Assembly (NCBI RefSeq): GCF_014844055.1 | Contig: NZ_CP062167.1 | Span: 1,689,501-1,753,500, forward strand | Length of the DNA stretch: 64,000 nt | Origin: Aureimonas sp. OT7 | GTDB lineage: Bacteria > Pseudomonadota > Alphaproteobacteria > Rhizobiales > Rhizobiaceae | Direction: 5' to 3' | Part shown: positions 48,104-56,131 of the stretch, in pieces | Layout of the letters: each line of letters opens with the position of its first letter | Position numbering within the stretch: the first letter of the stretch is position 1 | Position numbers and translations under genes: made by a program | Notes under the pieces: model-generated | Database searches by the model: none | What the model was told of the DNA's origin: nothing | Seen by the model: the letters and a program-made list of their open reading frames with translations, nothing else

Positions 48104-48931
48104 ATGAACATGATCACCAAGCCGGCACAGCTACACAGCGCCGTCATCCCGGACGAACCCGTCCTCCGCATCGATGGAGTGACCTTGCAGTACGTTGCCG
48201 GCGGGCATTCCGTCATGGCCACCTACAAGGTCAGCGCCGATGTCTGCAAGGGCGATCGCTTCGTGCTGCTCGGCCCGTCCGGCTGCGGCAAGTCCACGCT
48301 CCTGAAGGCGATAGGGGGCTTCCACCGGCCAGCCGACGGGCAGATAACGCTGAACGGCAGGGTGGTCACCGAACCGGGTCCGGACAGGATGATGGTGTTT
48401 CAGGAGTTCGACCAGCTCCTGCCGTGGAAGACCGTGCTGCAGAACGTCATGTTTCCGCTTCTGGCGACCGGCCGGTGCAAGGACTGGAAGGAGGCGTCCG
48501 ACCGGGCCAGCCGCTACCTGGACAAGGTGAACCTCAGCGGCTTTGCGGACAAGTATCCGCACATGCTGTCCGGCGGGATGAAGCAGCGGGTGGCCATTGC
48601 GCGCGGGATGGCGATGGAGCCGGAAATCCTCCTGATGGACGAGCCCTTCGCCGCGCTGGATGCGCTGACGAGAGCCAAGATGCAGGACGAGCTGCTCGAG
48701 CTCTGGGATGACACCCAGTTCACCGTGCTGTTCGTGACGCACTCCATTGCCGAGGCCATCAAGATCGGCAATCGCATCCTTCTCCTGTCCCCGCATCCCG
48801 GTCAGGTCAAGGCCGAGCTGAACGGGCTGGATCGGACCGATCAGTCTCCGGAAAAGGCCGCGAAACTGGAAGCCGAAATCCATGATCTGCTGTTTGCGCA
48901 GCCCGTCGAAGCAACCGGAGCCGCACGATGA
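48104..48931 (+). CDS. ABC transporter ATP-binding protein, NitT/TauT type
   Basis: 275 residues with all ATPase motifs intact: GPSGCGKST near residue 59, FQEFDQLLPW at the Q-loop, LSGGMKQR, ILLMDEPFAALD and FVTHS. Unlike its relative at 3336-4156 it is not frameshifted. Overlaps the permease gene by 4 bases (ATGA). Confidence 0.93.
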   Translation: MNMITKPAQLHSAVIPDEPVLRIDGVTLQYVAGGHSVMATYKVSADVCKGDRFVLLGPSGCGKSTLLKAIGGFHRPADGQITLNGRVVTEPGPDRMMVFQEFDQLLPWKTVLQNVMFPLLATGRCKDWKEASDRASRYLDKVNLSGFADKYPHMLSGGMKQRVAIARGMAMEPEILLMDEPFAALDALTRAKMQDELLELWDDTQFTVLFVTHSIAEAIKIGNRILLLSPHPGQVKAELNGLDRTDQSPEKAAKLEAEIHDLLFAQPVEATGAAR

Positions 48932-49821
48932 GCGATCTTTCCGTCCGTCCGGGCTTTACCGGTAATGCCGTGCGCCCCGAAATCCGCCGCGAGCCGCGGC
49001 CCGCAACCGAATTCGGGCTGGTCGAGCGCCAGCTCACGCCGTGGGAAAGGGCCTGGGGTTCGTCCGCCGTCCGCAAGGCGCTCATTCTCGTGGCGCTGGC
49101 CCTGATCTGGCAGGCCTACGGCCTCTATGTGGGCAACGATCTTCTGTTTCCCACCTTCGGCCAGACCGTCGACGCCGTCATTGCCGGCTTTGCAACCGGG
49201 GAACTGCCATTGCGCATCTGGGGTTCGCTGAAAGTGCTTCTGGTCGGATACGGCATCGGCATCGCGCTTGCCGGGCTGTTGACCGTGTTGGCGATCGGAA
49301 CGCGGATCGGCGAGGATCTGATGGTTCTGCTGTCGTCCATGTTCAGCCCCCTGCCGGCAATCGCATTGTTGCCGCTGGCCCTGATCTGGTTCGGGCTCGG
49401 TAACGCCAGCCTCGTTTTCGTCCTGGTCCATTCCGTCCTGTGGGCGGTCGCGCTGAACACGTTTTCCGGCTTCCGCTCGACCTCGACCACGCTGCGGATG
49501 GTCGGCCGAAACTACGGGCTGAAGGGATGGGGCTTCGTCTCGCAAATCCTTGTGCCGGCCGCTTTGCCGTCCATCGTCACCGGCCTCAAGATCGGGTGGG
49601 CTTTCGCATGGCGCACCCTGATCGCAGCCGAGATGGTGTTCGGCGTCTCGTCCGGTTCGGGCGGGCTTGGATGGTTCATCTTCCAGTCCAAGAACATGCT
49701 CGACATTCCAGCCGTCTTCGCAGGCCTGCTCGCGGTGATCGTCATCGGCCTGTTCGTCGAAGGCGTCCTGTTCAAGGCGCTCGAGGACAGAACCATACGC
49801 CGCTGGGCCATGGCGTCCTGA
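48928..49821 (+). CDS. ABC transporter permease, NitT/TauT type
   Basis: 297 residues with about six membrane helices after a charged 45-residue N-terminus. The EAA-like loop is around MVGRNYGLKGWGFVSQILVPAALP. Completes the importer with the two preceding genes. Followed after 44 bases by the duplicated-domain gene. Confidence 0.9.
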   Translation: MSDLSVRPGFTGNAVRPEIRREPRPATEFGLVERQLTPWERAWGSSAVRKALILVALALIWQAYGLYVGNDLLFPTFGQTVDAVIAGFATGELPLRIWGSLKVLLVGYGIGIALAGLLTVLAIGTRIGEDLMVLLSSMFSPLPAIALLPLALIWFGLGNASLVFVLVHSVLWAVALNTFSGFRSTSTTLRMVGRNYGLKGWGFVSQILVPAALPSIVTGLKIGWAFAWRTLIAAEMVFGVSSGSGGLGWFIFQSKNMLDIPAVFAGLLAVIVIGLFVEGVLFKALEDRTIRRWAMAS

Positions 49822-49865
49822 CCGCCCATCGGCATCCATAGCTAATCCAAGAGGAACGAGTTCCA

Positions 49866-50747
49866 ATGAACGTCGCCACCAAACCCACCGCCGCCCGGGC
49901 CGCCCCGGACGTGGTCGAAACCGTCGCCGCCTATTTCCGCTCCGCGCACTGGAACGAGGTGATGGAGGCGCTGCAGATCGACAGCGAGCCGGTCTACCAT
50001 CTGCACGCCTATATCGAGACCCAGATCCACCCGATGAGCCTGGAAGAGATCGTCAAGGGCTACTTCGCCCGGATCGGGCGCCCCGTCCACCGCAAGATCG
50101 AGATATTCACGTCCGGGCAAGTGGCGGATTCCGGCTCGATCCACGGCATCGAGCCGCAGGGGCTGCCGCATTTCGACCTTCTCTGGAAGTATTCGCCCGA
50201 TGCCCTGATCAAGCCGGCCGCGCGCGCCGACAACGTGGAATGGTGGGGCGCGTCCTACATGAAGGAATTCTATGCGCGGTACCCATTCGTCACCGAGATG
50301 ACGCCGGACGCGCAGAAACAGGTGGACGCCTATTTCGCCGGCCCGGCCTGGGCCCGCTACTGCGATCTCAACGAGCATCGCGACGTGGTCCACATCCATG
50401 CCAATGTCGAAACCAGCCTCCACCCGGACCTGATCCTGAAACCGGCCCTGGCTGCAATGAAGAAGCGCGGATGGGATATCCACGAGGTGGTTCCCGTGGC
50501 CTTCCAGATGCGCGGCCAGATGCATGGGAAGCTGGTCTTCATCGCCGACAAGCCGGAAAAGATCTTCGATATCGCGTGGTGCTTCAACCCGACGGTCGCC
50601 TTGATCCCGTCCACTCGATACTGGCTGACGACGGAGGATCCGACCTACGACGCACGCACCATGGCGGAACTGCCGCTGCTGCTGAAGCGCGATCCCTATC
50701 GCCTGCTGTCGCTGGCCGAGGTCGAAGCCGTGGTGGAGGCGATCTGA
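49866..50747 (+). CDS. Unrecognised protein with two tandem copies of a His/Glu-rich domain
   Basis: 293 residues, no signal peptide or membrane helix. Two copies of a roughly 100-residue unit can be aligned by eye at an offset of 131. Shared positions: H45/H176 and H47/H178 (HLH and HIH), E51/E182, H55/H186 with the following Pro, G71/G202, H75/H206, HG at 93/220, FD at 103/234, W107/W238, P111/P242 and P117/P248. The HxHxxxExxxH pattern suggests a metal site in each copy. The opening faintly recalls small DOPA-4,5-dioxygenase-like proteins, but this is a guess. It is translationally linked to the next gene (TGATG). Confidence 0.75.
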   Translation: MNVATKPTAARAAPDVVETVAAYFRSAHWNEVMEALQIDSEPVYHLHAYIETQIHPMSLEEIVKGYFARIGRPVHRKIEIFTSGQVADSGSIHGIEPQGLPHFDLLWKYSPDALIKPAARADNVEWWGASYMKEFYARYPFVTEMTPDAQKQVDAYFAGPAWARYCDLNEHRDVVHIHANVETSLHPDLILKPALAAMKKRGWDIHEVVPVAFQMRGQMHGKLVFIADKPEKIFDIAWCFNPTVALIPSTRYWLTTEDPTYDARTMAELPLLLKRDPYRLLSLAEVEAVVEAI

Positions 50748-51247
50748 TGCTCGACCAGGCGACACGATACTTCGACAGCGCGGCGGGAACGGCGGGCAGG
50801 GTCGTCGCGGCGCGCATCCATCCGGATCGCGACCTTCTCGAAAGCGTGGAGGAGGTCTGCCGCGCCCACGACATCTCGTGCGGCGTCATCACCACCACCA
50901 TCGGCAGCTTCCGCCGCCTGGCCATGCACTACGTGGACAGGGTCGAGCCGACGAAGGAGGAAGGGTACACGCGCCAATTGGTCATGGAAGGGCCCTTCAG
51001 CCTGATCGCGGGACAAGGCATCGTCGCGCCGAGCCTGCAGCCGGGGCGCCTCGATATCCACTATCACTGCGTGGCCAGCGGCAAGGACAACCGCTTCTAC
51101 GGCGGCCATGTCGAGCCCGGCACCATCACCCTGACGACACTGGACCTGGTGATCCAGGAAATTCACGGCATCGACATCGTCCGGGGGCGGGACCCGCAGA
51201 CAGGCGTGATCGTGACGACGATCAAAGAGAAGGAAAGCGCGCGATGA
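50747..51247 (+). CDS. PPC/DUF296-domain protein
   Basis: 166 residues. The order GRVVAARIHPDRDLLESVEEVC, GVITTTIGSFRR, HYHCVASGKDNRFYGGHV and TLTTLDLVI fits the plant-and-prokaryote-conserved (PPC, DUF296) domain, including the H-x-H and GGH positions that hold a metal in known structures. Bacterial members have no established reaction. The start overlaps the previous stop by 1 base and the stop overlaps the next start by 4, so it is a core member of the operon. Confidence 0.78.
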   Translation: MLDQATRYFDSAAGTAGRVVAARIHPDRDLLESVEEVCRAHDISCGVITTTIGSFRRLAMHYVDRVEPTKEEGYTRQLVMEGPFSLIAGQGIVAPSLQPGRLDIHYHCVASGKDNRFYGGHVEPGTITLTTLDLVIQEIHGIDIVRGRDPQTGVIVTTIKEKESAR

Positions 51248-52221
51248 AAGTCTTCATAACGCAGCCGCTGGAAGAGGAGGCCGTCGATCTCCTGCGCGGC
51301 GCCGGTATCGAGGTGGCATGCTCGAACGTGAACCGTCCTTTGACGCGTGGCGAGTTCCTGGACGGAATACGCGATGCCGACGGCGCGATCTTCGTATGGC
51401 ACACCGAGCATCTCGACGCGGAGGCCATGACGATGGCCCCGAAGCTGAGGATCGCTGCACGGCGCGGCGTCGGCTACGAGAATTTCGACCTGGAAGAAGC
51501 GAAACGCCGCGGCATTCACGTGACGGTCACGCCGGTTCATACGCATACGATCGCCGATCTGACCTTCGGCTTGATGATCAACGCCGCGCGCAAGCTGCAT
51601 CTTGCCGACCACTATGTCCGTAGCGGGCAGTGGACCGAGGCCGGCACCGCCGTGGCCCGCCGGTTCATGGGATACGACGTGTCCCACAAGACGCTCGGCA
51701 TCATCGGCTTCGGCAAGATCGGCAAGAACATGGCGCGACGCGGGCGCGGCTTCGAGATGGAGGTGCTGTACAACGACCCCGTCCGGCAGCCCGAGGCCGA
51801 GGCCGAGTTGAACGCCACCTGGGTTCCGCTCGACGAGCTGTACGCCCGGTCGGACTTCATTTCCGTCAATTGCGCGTTGACGGAGTCGTCCCGTCGGATG
51901 ATCGGGCGGGAGGCGATCGACAAGATGAAGGATACGGCCGTGATCGTCGTTTCGGCGCGCGGCGGCATCGTGGACGAGGAGGCGCTTTACGAAGCCCTGA
52001 CGACGGGGCGCCTTGGTGCCGCCGGCCTCGACGTCTTCGAGGAGGAGCCCGTCAGCAGGAATTCTCCGCTTCTGACGCTGGAGAATGTGGCCTTGTCGCC
52101 GCATCTCGGTACCAGCGTCCAGGAAACCCGGGTGAAGATGGCGGTCACCGCGGCCGAGGAGGTCATTCGCGTCCTGCGTGACGAGCAGCCGGCCTACCCG
52201 CTCTTCAGTCTCAGCGCATGA
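51244..52221 (+). CDS. D-isomer-specific 2-hydroxyacid dehydrogenase (second copy)
   Basis: 325 residues with NAD loop GIIGFGKIGKNMA near 150 and catalytic Arg in SARGGIVDE, Glu in FEEEPV and His in LSPHLGTS. It differs clearly in sequence from the copy at 45993, so the two are not a recent duplication and probably act on different substrates or in opposite directions. Overlaps the PPC gene by 4 bases. Confidence 0.9.
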   Translation: MKVFITQPLEEEAVDLLRGAGIEVACSNVNRPLTRGEFLDGIRDADGAIFVWHTEHLDAEAMTMAPKLRIAARRGVGYENFDLEEAKRRGIHVTVTPVHTHTIADLTFGLMINAARKLHLADHYVRSGQWTEAGTAVARRFMGYDVSHKTLGIIGFGKIGKNMARRGRGFEMEVLYNDPVRQPEAEAELNATWVPLDELYARSDFISVNCALTESSRRMIGREAIDKMKDTAVIVVSARGGIVDEEALYEALTTGRLGAAGLDVFEEEPVSRNSPLLTLENVALSPHLGTSVQETRVKMAVTAAEEVIRVLRDEQPAYPLFSLSA

Positions 52222-52240
52222 TGGGTCGGAGGTCTTGACC

Positions 52241-52948
52241 ATGAACGAGATGACGCAAGCAACAGCGGCCGAATGGCCGACCGGATTCCGGGTCAACCCG
52301 CGTTGCCCGGGCCCCATGCCCAAAATCGTCGAGGCTTATCGGGCCGTACCCACCTGCCACGCGGGCGATGTCATGGGACGCCATACGGGATCGGTCGGCC
52401 TCAAGGCCTATCACGCGGACCTGTCTCTGGTGACCTGCGGGCCGGCGGTCACCGTGCGCATCCGCCCGGGCGACAATCTCATGATCCATCTGGCGATGAT
52501 GATGGCGAAGCCCGGCGACGTCATCGTGATCGACGGAGGCGGCGACGTGTCGACGGCGGTCATCGGCGGATTGATGCGGACAACCGCCGTGGCGCGGGAT
52601 ATCGCCGGTTTCGTCCTGGACGGAGCGTTGCGCGACGTGGCGGAGTGGGCGCAACCCGGCATTGCCGCTTACGCCCGGGGCCATACCCTTCGTGGGCCGT
52701 CCAAGGACGGGCCGGGCGAGGTGAACGTGCCGATCGCCTGCGGTGGGCTGGCCGTCAATCCGGGGGATCTGATCCTGGGCGATGCCGATGGCGTCATCTG
52801 CATTCCCGCCGCGGATGTCGAGCGTCTGCTTCCCTTGTGCCTGGCGCACGCCGAAAAAGAGAAGGGTATAGCGGCTCGCAACGCCACCGGACAACTCGAT
52901 CGTCAACGCTTCGACGCGTTGCTGCGTGCGAAAGGATGCCCCGTCTGA
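52241..52948 (+). CDS. RraA-like / HMG-CHA aldolase family protein
   Basis: 235 residues. The GDVMGRH start, MAKPGDVIVIDGGGD and the VLDGALRDVAEW stretch match the RraA fold; the adjacent Arg-Asp in GALRD are the positions used for substrate and Mg binding in 4-hydroxy-4-methyl-2-oxoglutarate aldolases. An aldolase or decarboxylase of a 2-oxo acid is therefore more likely than an RNase E inhibitor. The ATG at 52241 has GGAGG upstream. Last gene of the operon. Confidence 0.8.
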   Translation: MNEMTQATAAEWPTGFRVNPRCPGPMPKIVEAYRAVPTCHAGDVMGRHTGSVGLKAYHADLSLVTCGPAVTVRIRPGDNLMIHLAMMMAKPGDVIVIDGGGDVSTAVIGGLMRTTAVARDIAGFVLDGALRDVAEWAQPGIAAYARGHTLRGPSKDGPGEVNVPIACGGLAVNPGDLILGDADGVICIPAADVERLLPLCLAHAEKEKGIAARNATGQLDRQRFDALLRAKGCPV

Positions 52949-52964
52949 TTGACGTAAACGTAAA
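52949..52964. promoter_or_regulatory. ACGT-type palindrome (LiuR-like operator)
   Basis: TTGACGTAAACGTAAA is a 16-base near-perfect palindrome (one mismatch) centred on two ACGT units. It begins right after the RraA-like gene stop and lies 52 bases before the acyl-CoA dehydrogenase start. It matches the element at 39281-39294, pointing to shared control of both acyl-CoA operons. Confidence 0.66.
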
Positions 52965-53016
52965 CCCGCGCTAGCTGAATGCCTCTGCATCGAACTGCCG
53001 GGGAGGGGCATTCAGC

Positions 53017-54777
53017 ATGTACAAGGCACCCGTTTCGGAAATCGGCTTTACCCTCAGGCAGGTCATCGGCCTGGACGATGCGATGGGGCGGGGCAAACTG
53101 GGCGATCTCACGCCCGACCTCCTCGACGCCATCCTGGAAGAGGCCGGGCGTTACGCCGGCGATGCCGTTGCTCCTCTTTACGAAAGCGGCGACAGGATCG
53201 GCGCGCATTTCGACAAGGGTGTCGTCACCATGCCGCCCGGATGGGGCAAGCTCTATACCGATTGGTGCGCGGCCGGCTGGAACGCCCTGACCGGCCCGGT
53301 GGAAGCCGGCGGGCAGGGGCTGCCCACGGCGCTGTCGGCGGCGGTGACGGAAATGTGGAACGGTGCGTCCATGGCCTTCGGCATCGGCCCGACGCTGACC
53401 ATCGCCGCCGTCGAGGCGCTGCACAAGCATGGCAGCGAGGCGCTGAAGGCGATCTACCTGGAAAAGCTGACCTCCGGCGAATGGACCGGGACGATGCAGT
53501 TGACGGAGCCGCAGTCCGGCTCCGACCTTTCGGGCCTGCGGACCCGCGCCGAGCGGCGCGACGACGGCACCTACCGCCTGTTCGGCCAGAAGATATTCAT
53601 TACCTTCGGCGAGCACGACATGACCGACAATATCGTCCACATCATCCTCGCGCGGCTGTCGGATGCGCCGGCGGGGGTGAAGGGCATTTCGATGTTCCTG
53701 GTGCCGAAGTTCATTCCCGATGCGGATGGCCGGCCCGGCCTGCGCAACGACGCCTTCTGCGTCGGCATGGAGCACAAGCTTGGCATCCATGCCTCGCCCA
53801 CCTGCACCATGGTCTACGGTGACAATGCCGGCGAAACCGGCGAGGCCGGCGCGGTCGCCTGGCTCGTCGGCGAGGAAAACAAGGGCCTTGCCTGCATGTT
53901 CACCATGATGAACTCGGCGCGGCTCTATGTCGGCGTGCAGGGACTTGGCGTCGCGGAGGCGGCGACGCAGAAGGCGCTGGCCTATGCAAAGGACCGCCGG
54001 CAGGGGCGCGCCCGCGATGGCGGCGAGGGCATGGTGCCCATCATCCAGCATCCGGACGTCCGCCGCATGCTGATGACGATGAAGGCCCTGACGGCGGCGG
54101 CCCGCGCCATCTGCTATTCCTGCGCCTTCGCGATCGACATGTCGCACGCCGAGGACGGCGCGGAAGCCGCGCGCTGGGCCGACCGCGCCAGCGTGTTGAC
54201 GCCGATGGCCAAGAGCTTCGCCACCGATATCGGCGTCGAGGTGGCGTCGATGGGAATCCAGGTCCATGGCGGCATGGGCTTCATCGAGGAAACGGGTGCG
54301 GCGCGGCTGCTGCGCGATGCCCGGATCGCCCCGATCTACGAAGGCACCAACGGTATCCAGGCGATGGATCTCGTCATGCGCAAGCTGCCGCTCGGCGGCG
54401 GTGCGGCCCTCGACGCACTGTTGGCCGAGATCGAGGCGGATATCGACGCCGTCGAGACCGCCAATCGCCCGGGCATCGCGCAGATGGCCGAGGGGCTGCG
54501 CGAGGCGCTGGACGATCTGCGCGACGCTACCTTTTTCCTGCGGCAGGCCGGCGTGGACGATGCGCTTGCGGGAGCGACGGCGTATCAGCGCCTGTTCTCG
54601 CTCGTGCTCGGCGGAGCGCTGATGGCACGCGCCGCGCTGCGCGCCGACGAGGGCACCGGCCACGGCGCGCTGGCGCGCTTCATGGTCGCGGACATCCTGC
54701 CGGAAACGCGCGGGCTGAATCGCAAGGTCAAGGCAACGGGCCGTGCGCTCGAATCCATCGAAGCGGCACTGGCCTGA
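53017..54777 (+). CDS. Acyl-CoA dehydrogenase with C-terminal extension (DmdC-like)
   Basis: 586 residues. Flavin-site segment MQLTEPQSGSDLSGLR near 168, IQVHGGMGFIEETG near 412, and the catalytic Glu in APIYEGTNGIQAMDL near 443. Length and the C-terminal domain correspond to the 3-methylmercaptopropionyl-CoA dehydrogenase / AcdA group, which also acts on ordinary acyl-CoAs. Substrate not assigned. Followed after 12 bases by an enoyl-CoA hydratase gene. Confidence 0.87.
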   Translation: MYKAPVSEIGFTLRQVIGLDDAMGRGKLGDLTPDLLDAILEEAGRYAGDAVAPLYESGDRIGAHFDKGVVTMPPGWGKLYTDWCAAGWNALTGPVEAGGQGLPTALSAAVTEMWNGASMAFGIGPTLTIAAVEALHKHGSEALKAIYLEKLTSGEWTGTMQLTEPQSGSDLSGLRTRAERRDDGTYRLFGQKIFITFGEHDMTDNIVHIILARLSDAPAGVKGISMFLVPKFIPDADGRPGLRNDAFCVGMEHKLGIHASPTCTMVYGDNAGETGEAGAVAWLVGEENKGLACMFTMMNSARLYVGVQGLGVAEAATQKALAYAKDRRQGRARDGGEGMVPIIQHPDVRRMLMTMKALTAAARAICYSCAFAIDMSHAEDGAEAARWADRASVLTPMAKSFATDIGVEVASMGIQVHGGMGFIEETGAARLLRDARIAPIYEGTNGIQAMDLVMRKLPLGGGAALDALLAEIEADIDAVETANRPGIAQMAEGLREALDDLRDATFFLRQAGVDDALAGATAYQRLFSLVLGGALMARAALRADEGTGHGALARFMVADILPETRGLNRKVKATGRALESIEAALA

Positions 54778-54789
54778 GGGGCGAACCGA

Positions 54790-55548
54790 ATGAGCGAGCT
54801 GGTCATCATTGAGTTGGCGGATGGCGTCATGACGCTGACGCTGAACCGACCCGACAAGAAGAACGCGCTCAACCAGCCGATGTATGCCGCATTGGCCGAC
54901 GCGCTGGATCGCGCAGGGGCGGATGACGCCGTACGCGTGGTCGTGGTGCAGGGAGCGGAAGGCGCATTCTGCGCCGGCAACGACATCGGCGATTTCATGC
55001 GCTTTGCCAATGAGGGCGTGGGCCTGGAAGAGACATGGCGCTTCCTGGAAGCGCTCGGGCGGCTCGAAAAGCCATTGATCGCGGCTGTCGACGGGCTGGC
55101 GATCGGCATCGGCACGACGCTGATGTTCCATTGCGACATGGCCTTCGCGACCGCGCGTTCGCTGTTCCGCACGCCGTTTCTGGATCTCGGCGTCGTGCCG
55201 GAAGCCGCATCCAGCCTTCTGGCGCCGCGCGTGATGGGCCCGCAGAAAGCCTTTTCGCTGCTTGTCATGGGCGATCCGTTGGATGGCCGTCAGGCTGCGG
55301 ATGCAGGGCTTGTCACCCTTGTCGAGGATGGCCTGCCGGTCGCGGACGCGGCGCGTCAGGCGGCACGGCGACTGGCCCGCAAGCCGCAGGGTGCGCTGGA
55401 CGTCGCGCGCCGTCTGATGCGCGGCGACCGGGAAGAGGTGCGCCAGCGTATCCGCGAGGAGGTGGCGGCCTTCGACGAAAGGCTCCGCTCTCCGGAAGCG
55501 CGGGCGGCCTTCGACGCCTTCATGGCGCGTTCTTCTTCCGCCGCATGA
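54790..55548 (+). CDS. Enoyl-CoA hydratase/isomerase family protein
   Basis: 252-residue crotonase-fold protein. The oxyanion-hole segment is GAFCAGNDIGDF near residue 58, followed by the second one around AIGIGTTLMFHCDMAFA. The Glu pair of classical hydratases is not clearly conserved, so isomerase activity is possible. Its 3' end overlaps that of the convergent DedA gene by 29 bases. Confidence 0.86.
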   Translation: MSELVIIELADGVMTLTLNRPDKKNALNQPMYAALADALDRAGADDAVRVVVVQGAEGAFCAGNDIGDFMRFANEGVGLEETWRFLEALGRLEKPLIAAVDGLAIGIGTTLMFHCDMAFATARSLFRTPFLDLGVVPEAASSLLAPRVMGPQKAFSLLVMGDPLDGRQAADAGLVTLVEDGLPVADAARQAARRLARKPQGALDVARRLMRGDREEVRQRIREEVAAFDERLRSPEARAAFDAFMARSSSAA

Positions 55549-56116
55549 CGTACAGGCCGTAGGCAACGGCGGCGACGCCCAGCCCGATGCCCACGACATA
55601 GAAGGCCTGACGGCCATAGTGCAGATAGTGCTCCAGCTCCGTGCCGAAGGCATAGGCCGCGAAAGCCCAGAGGCCGGTCCAGAGGGCCGCGCCGGCGGCG
55701 TTCGCTACGATGAAATGCAGCCAATGCATGCCGGTGATGCCGGCGACGAGCCCGTTGAGCTGTCGAAGAACCACGAAGAACCGCGCGAACAGAACGACAA
55801 GCGCGCCATGCTTCAGGAATTGTCGCTCCACGGCGGCAAAGCGCGGTTCTGTCAGACCTACCTTGGAGCCATAGCGTACGATAACCGGTCGGCCGACCGT
55901 GCGGCCGATAACGTAACCCAGATTGTCGCCCAGCACGCCGCCGGCCCAGGCAGCCAGGAACACCGTCCAGATATCCAGCTCGCCGCGCCCGGCCAGAAGG
56001 CCGGAAGCGATCAGCAGGCTTTCGCCGGGCAGCGGCAGGCCGGTGGATTCCAGAAAGATGATGACGAAGATGGCGATGGCGCCATAGGCATGGAGAAAGC
56101 CCAGTACCTGATCCAT
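55520..56116 (-). CDS. DedA family membrane protein
   Basis: 198 residues with four to five membrane helices. The family core is present: FLESTGLPLPGESLL near 23, GDNLGYVIGR near 63 and FFVVLRQLNGLVAG with the conserved Arg near 115. DedA proteins act as lipid scramblases or flippases, including for undecaprenyl phosphate. Follows the RNA methyltransferase gene by 15 bases. Confidence 0.9.
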   Translation of the reverse strand: MDQVLGFLHAYGAIAIFVIIFLESTGLPLPGESLLIASGLLAGRGELDIWTVFLAAWAGGVLGDNLGYVIGRTVGRPVIVRYGSKVGLTEPRFAAVERQFLKHGALVVLFARFFVVLRQLNGLVAGITGMHWLHFIVANAAGAALWTGLWAFAAYAFGTELEHYLHYGRQAFYVVGIGLGVAAVAYGLYVMRRKKNAP

Positions 56117-56131
56117 CGGCGAACCCTTCGC

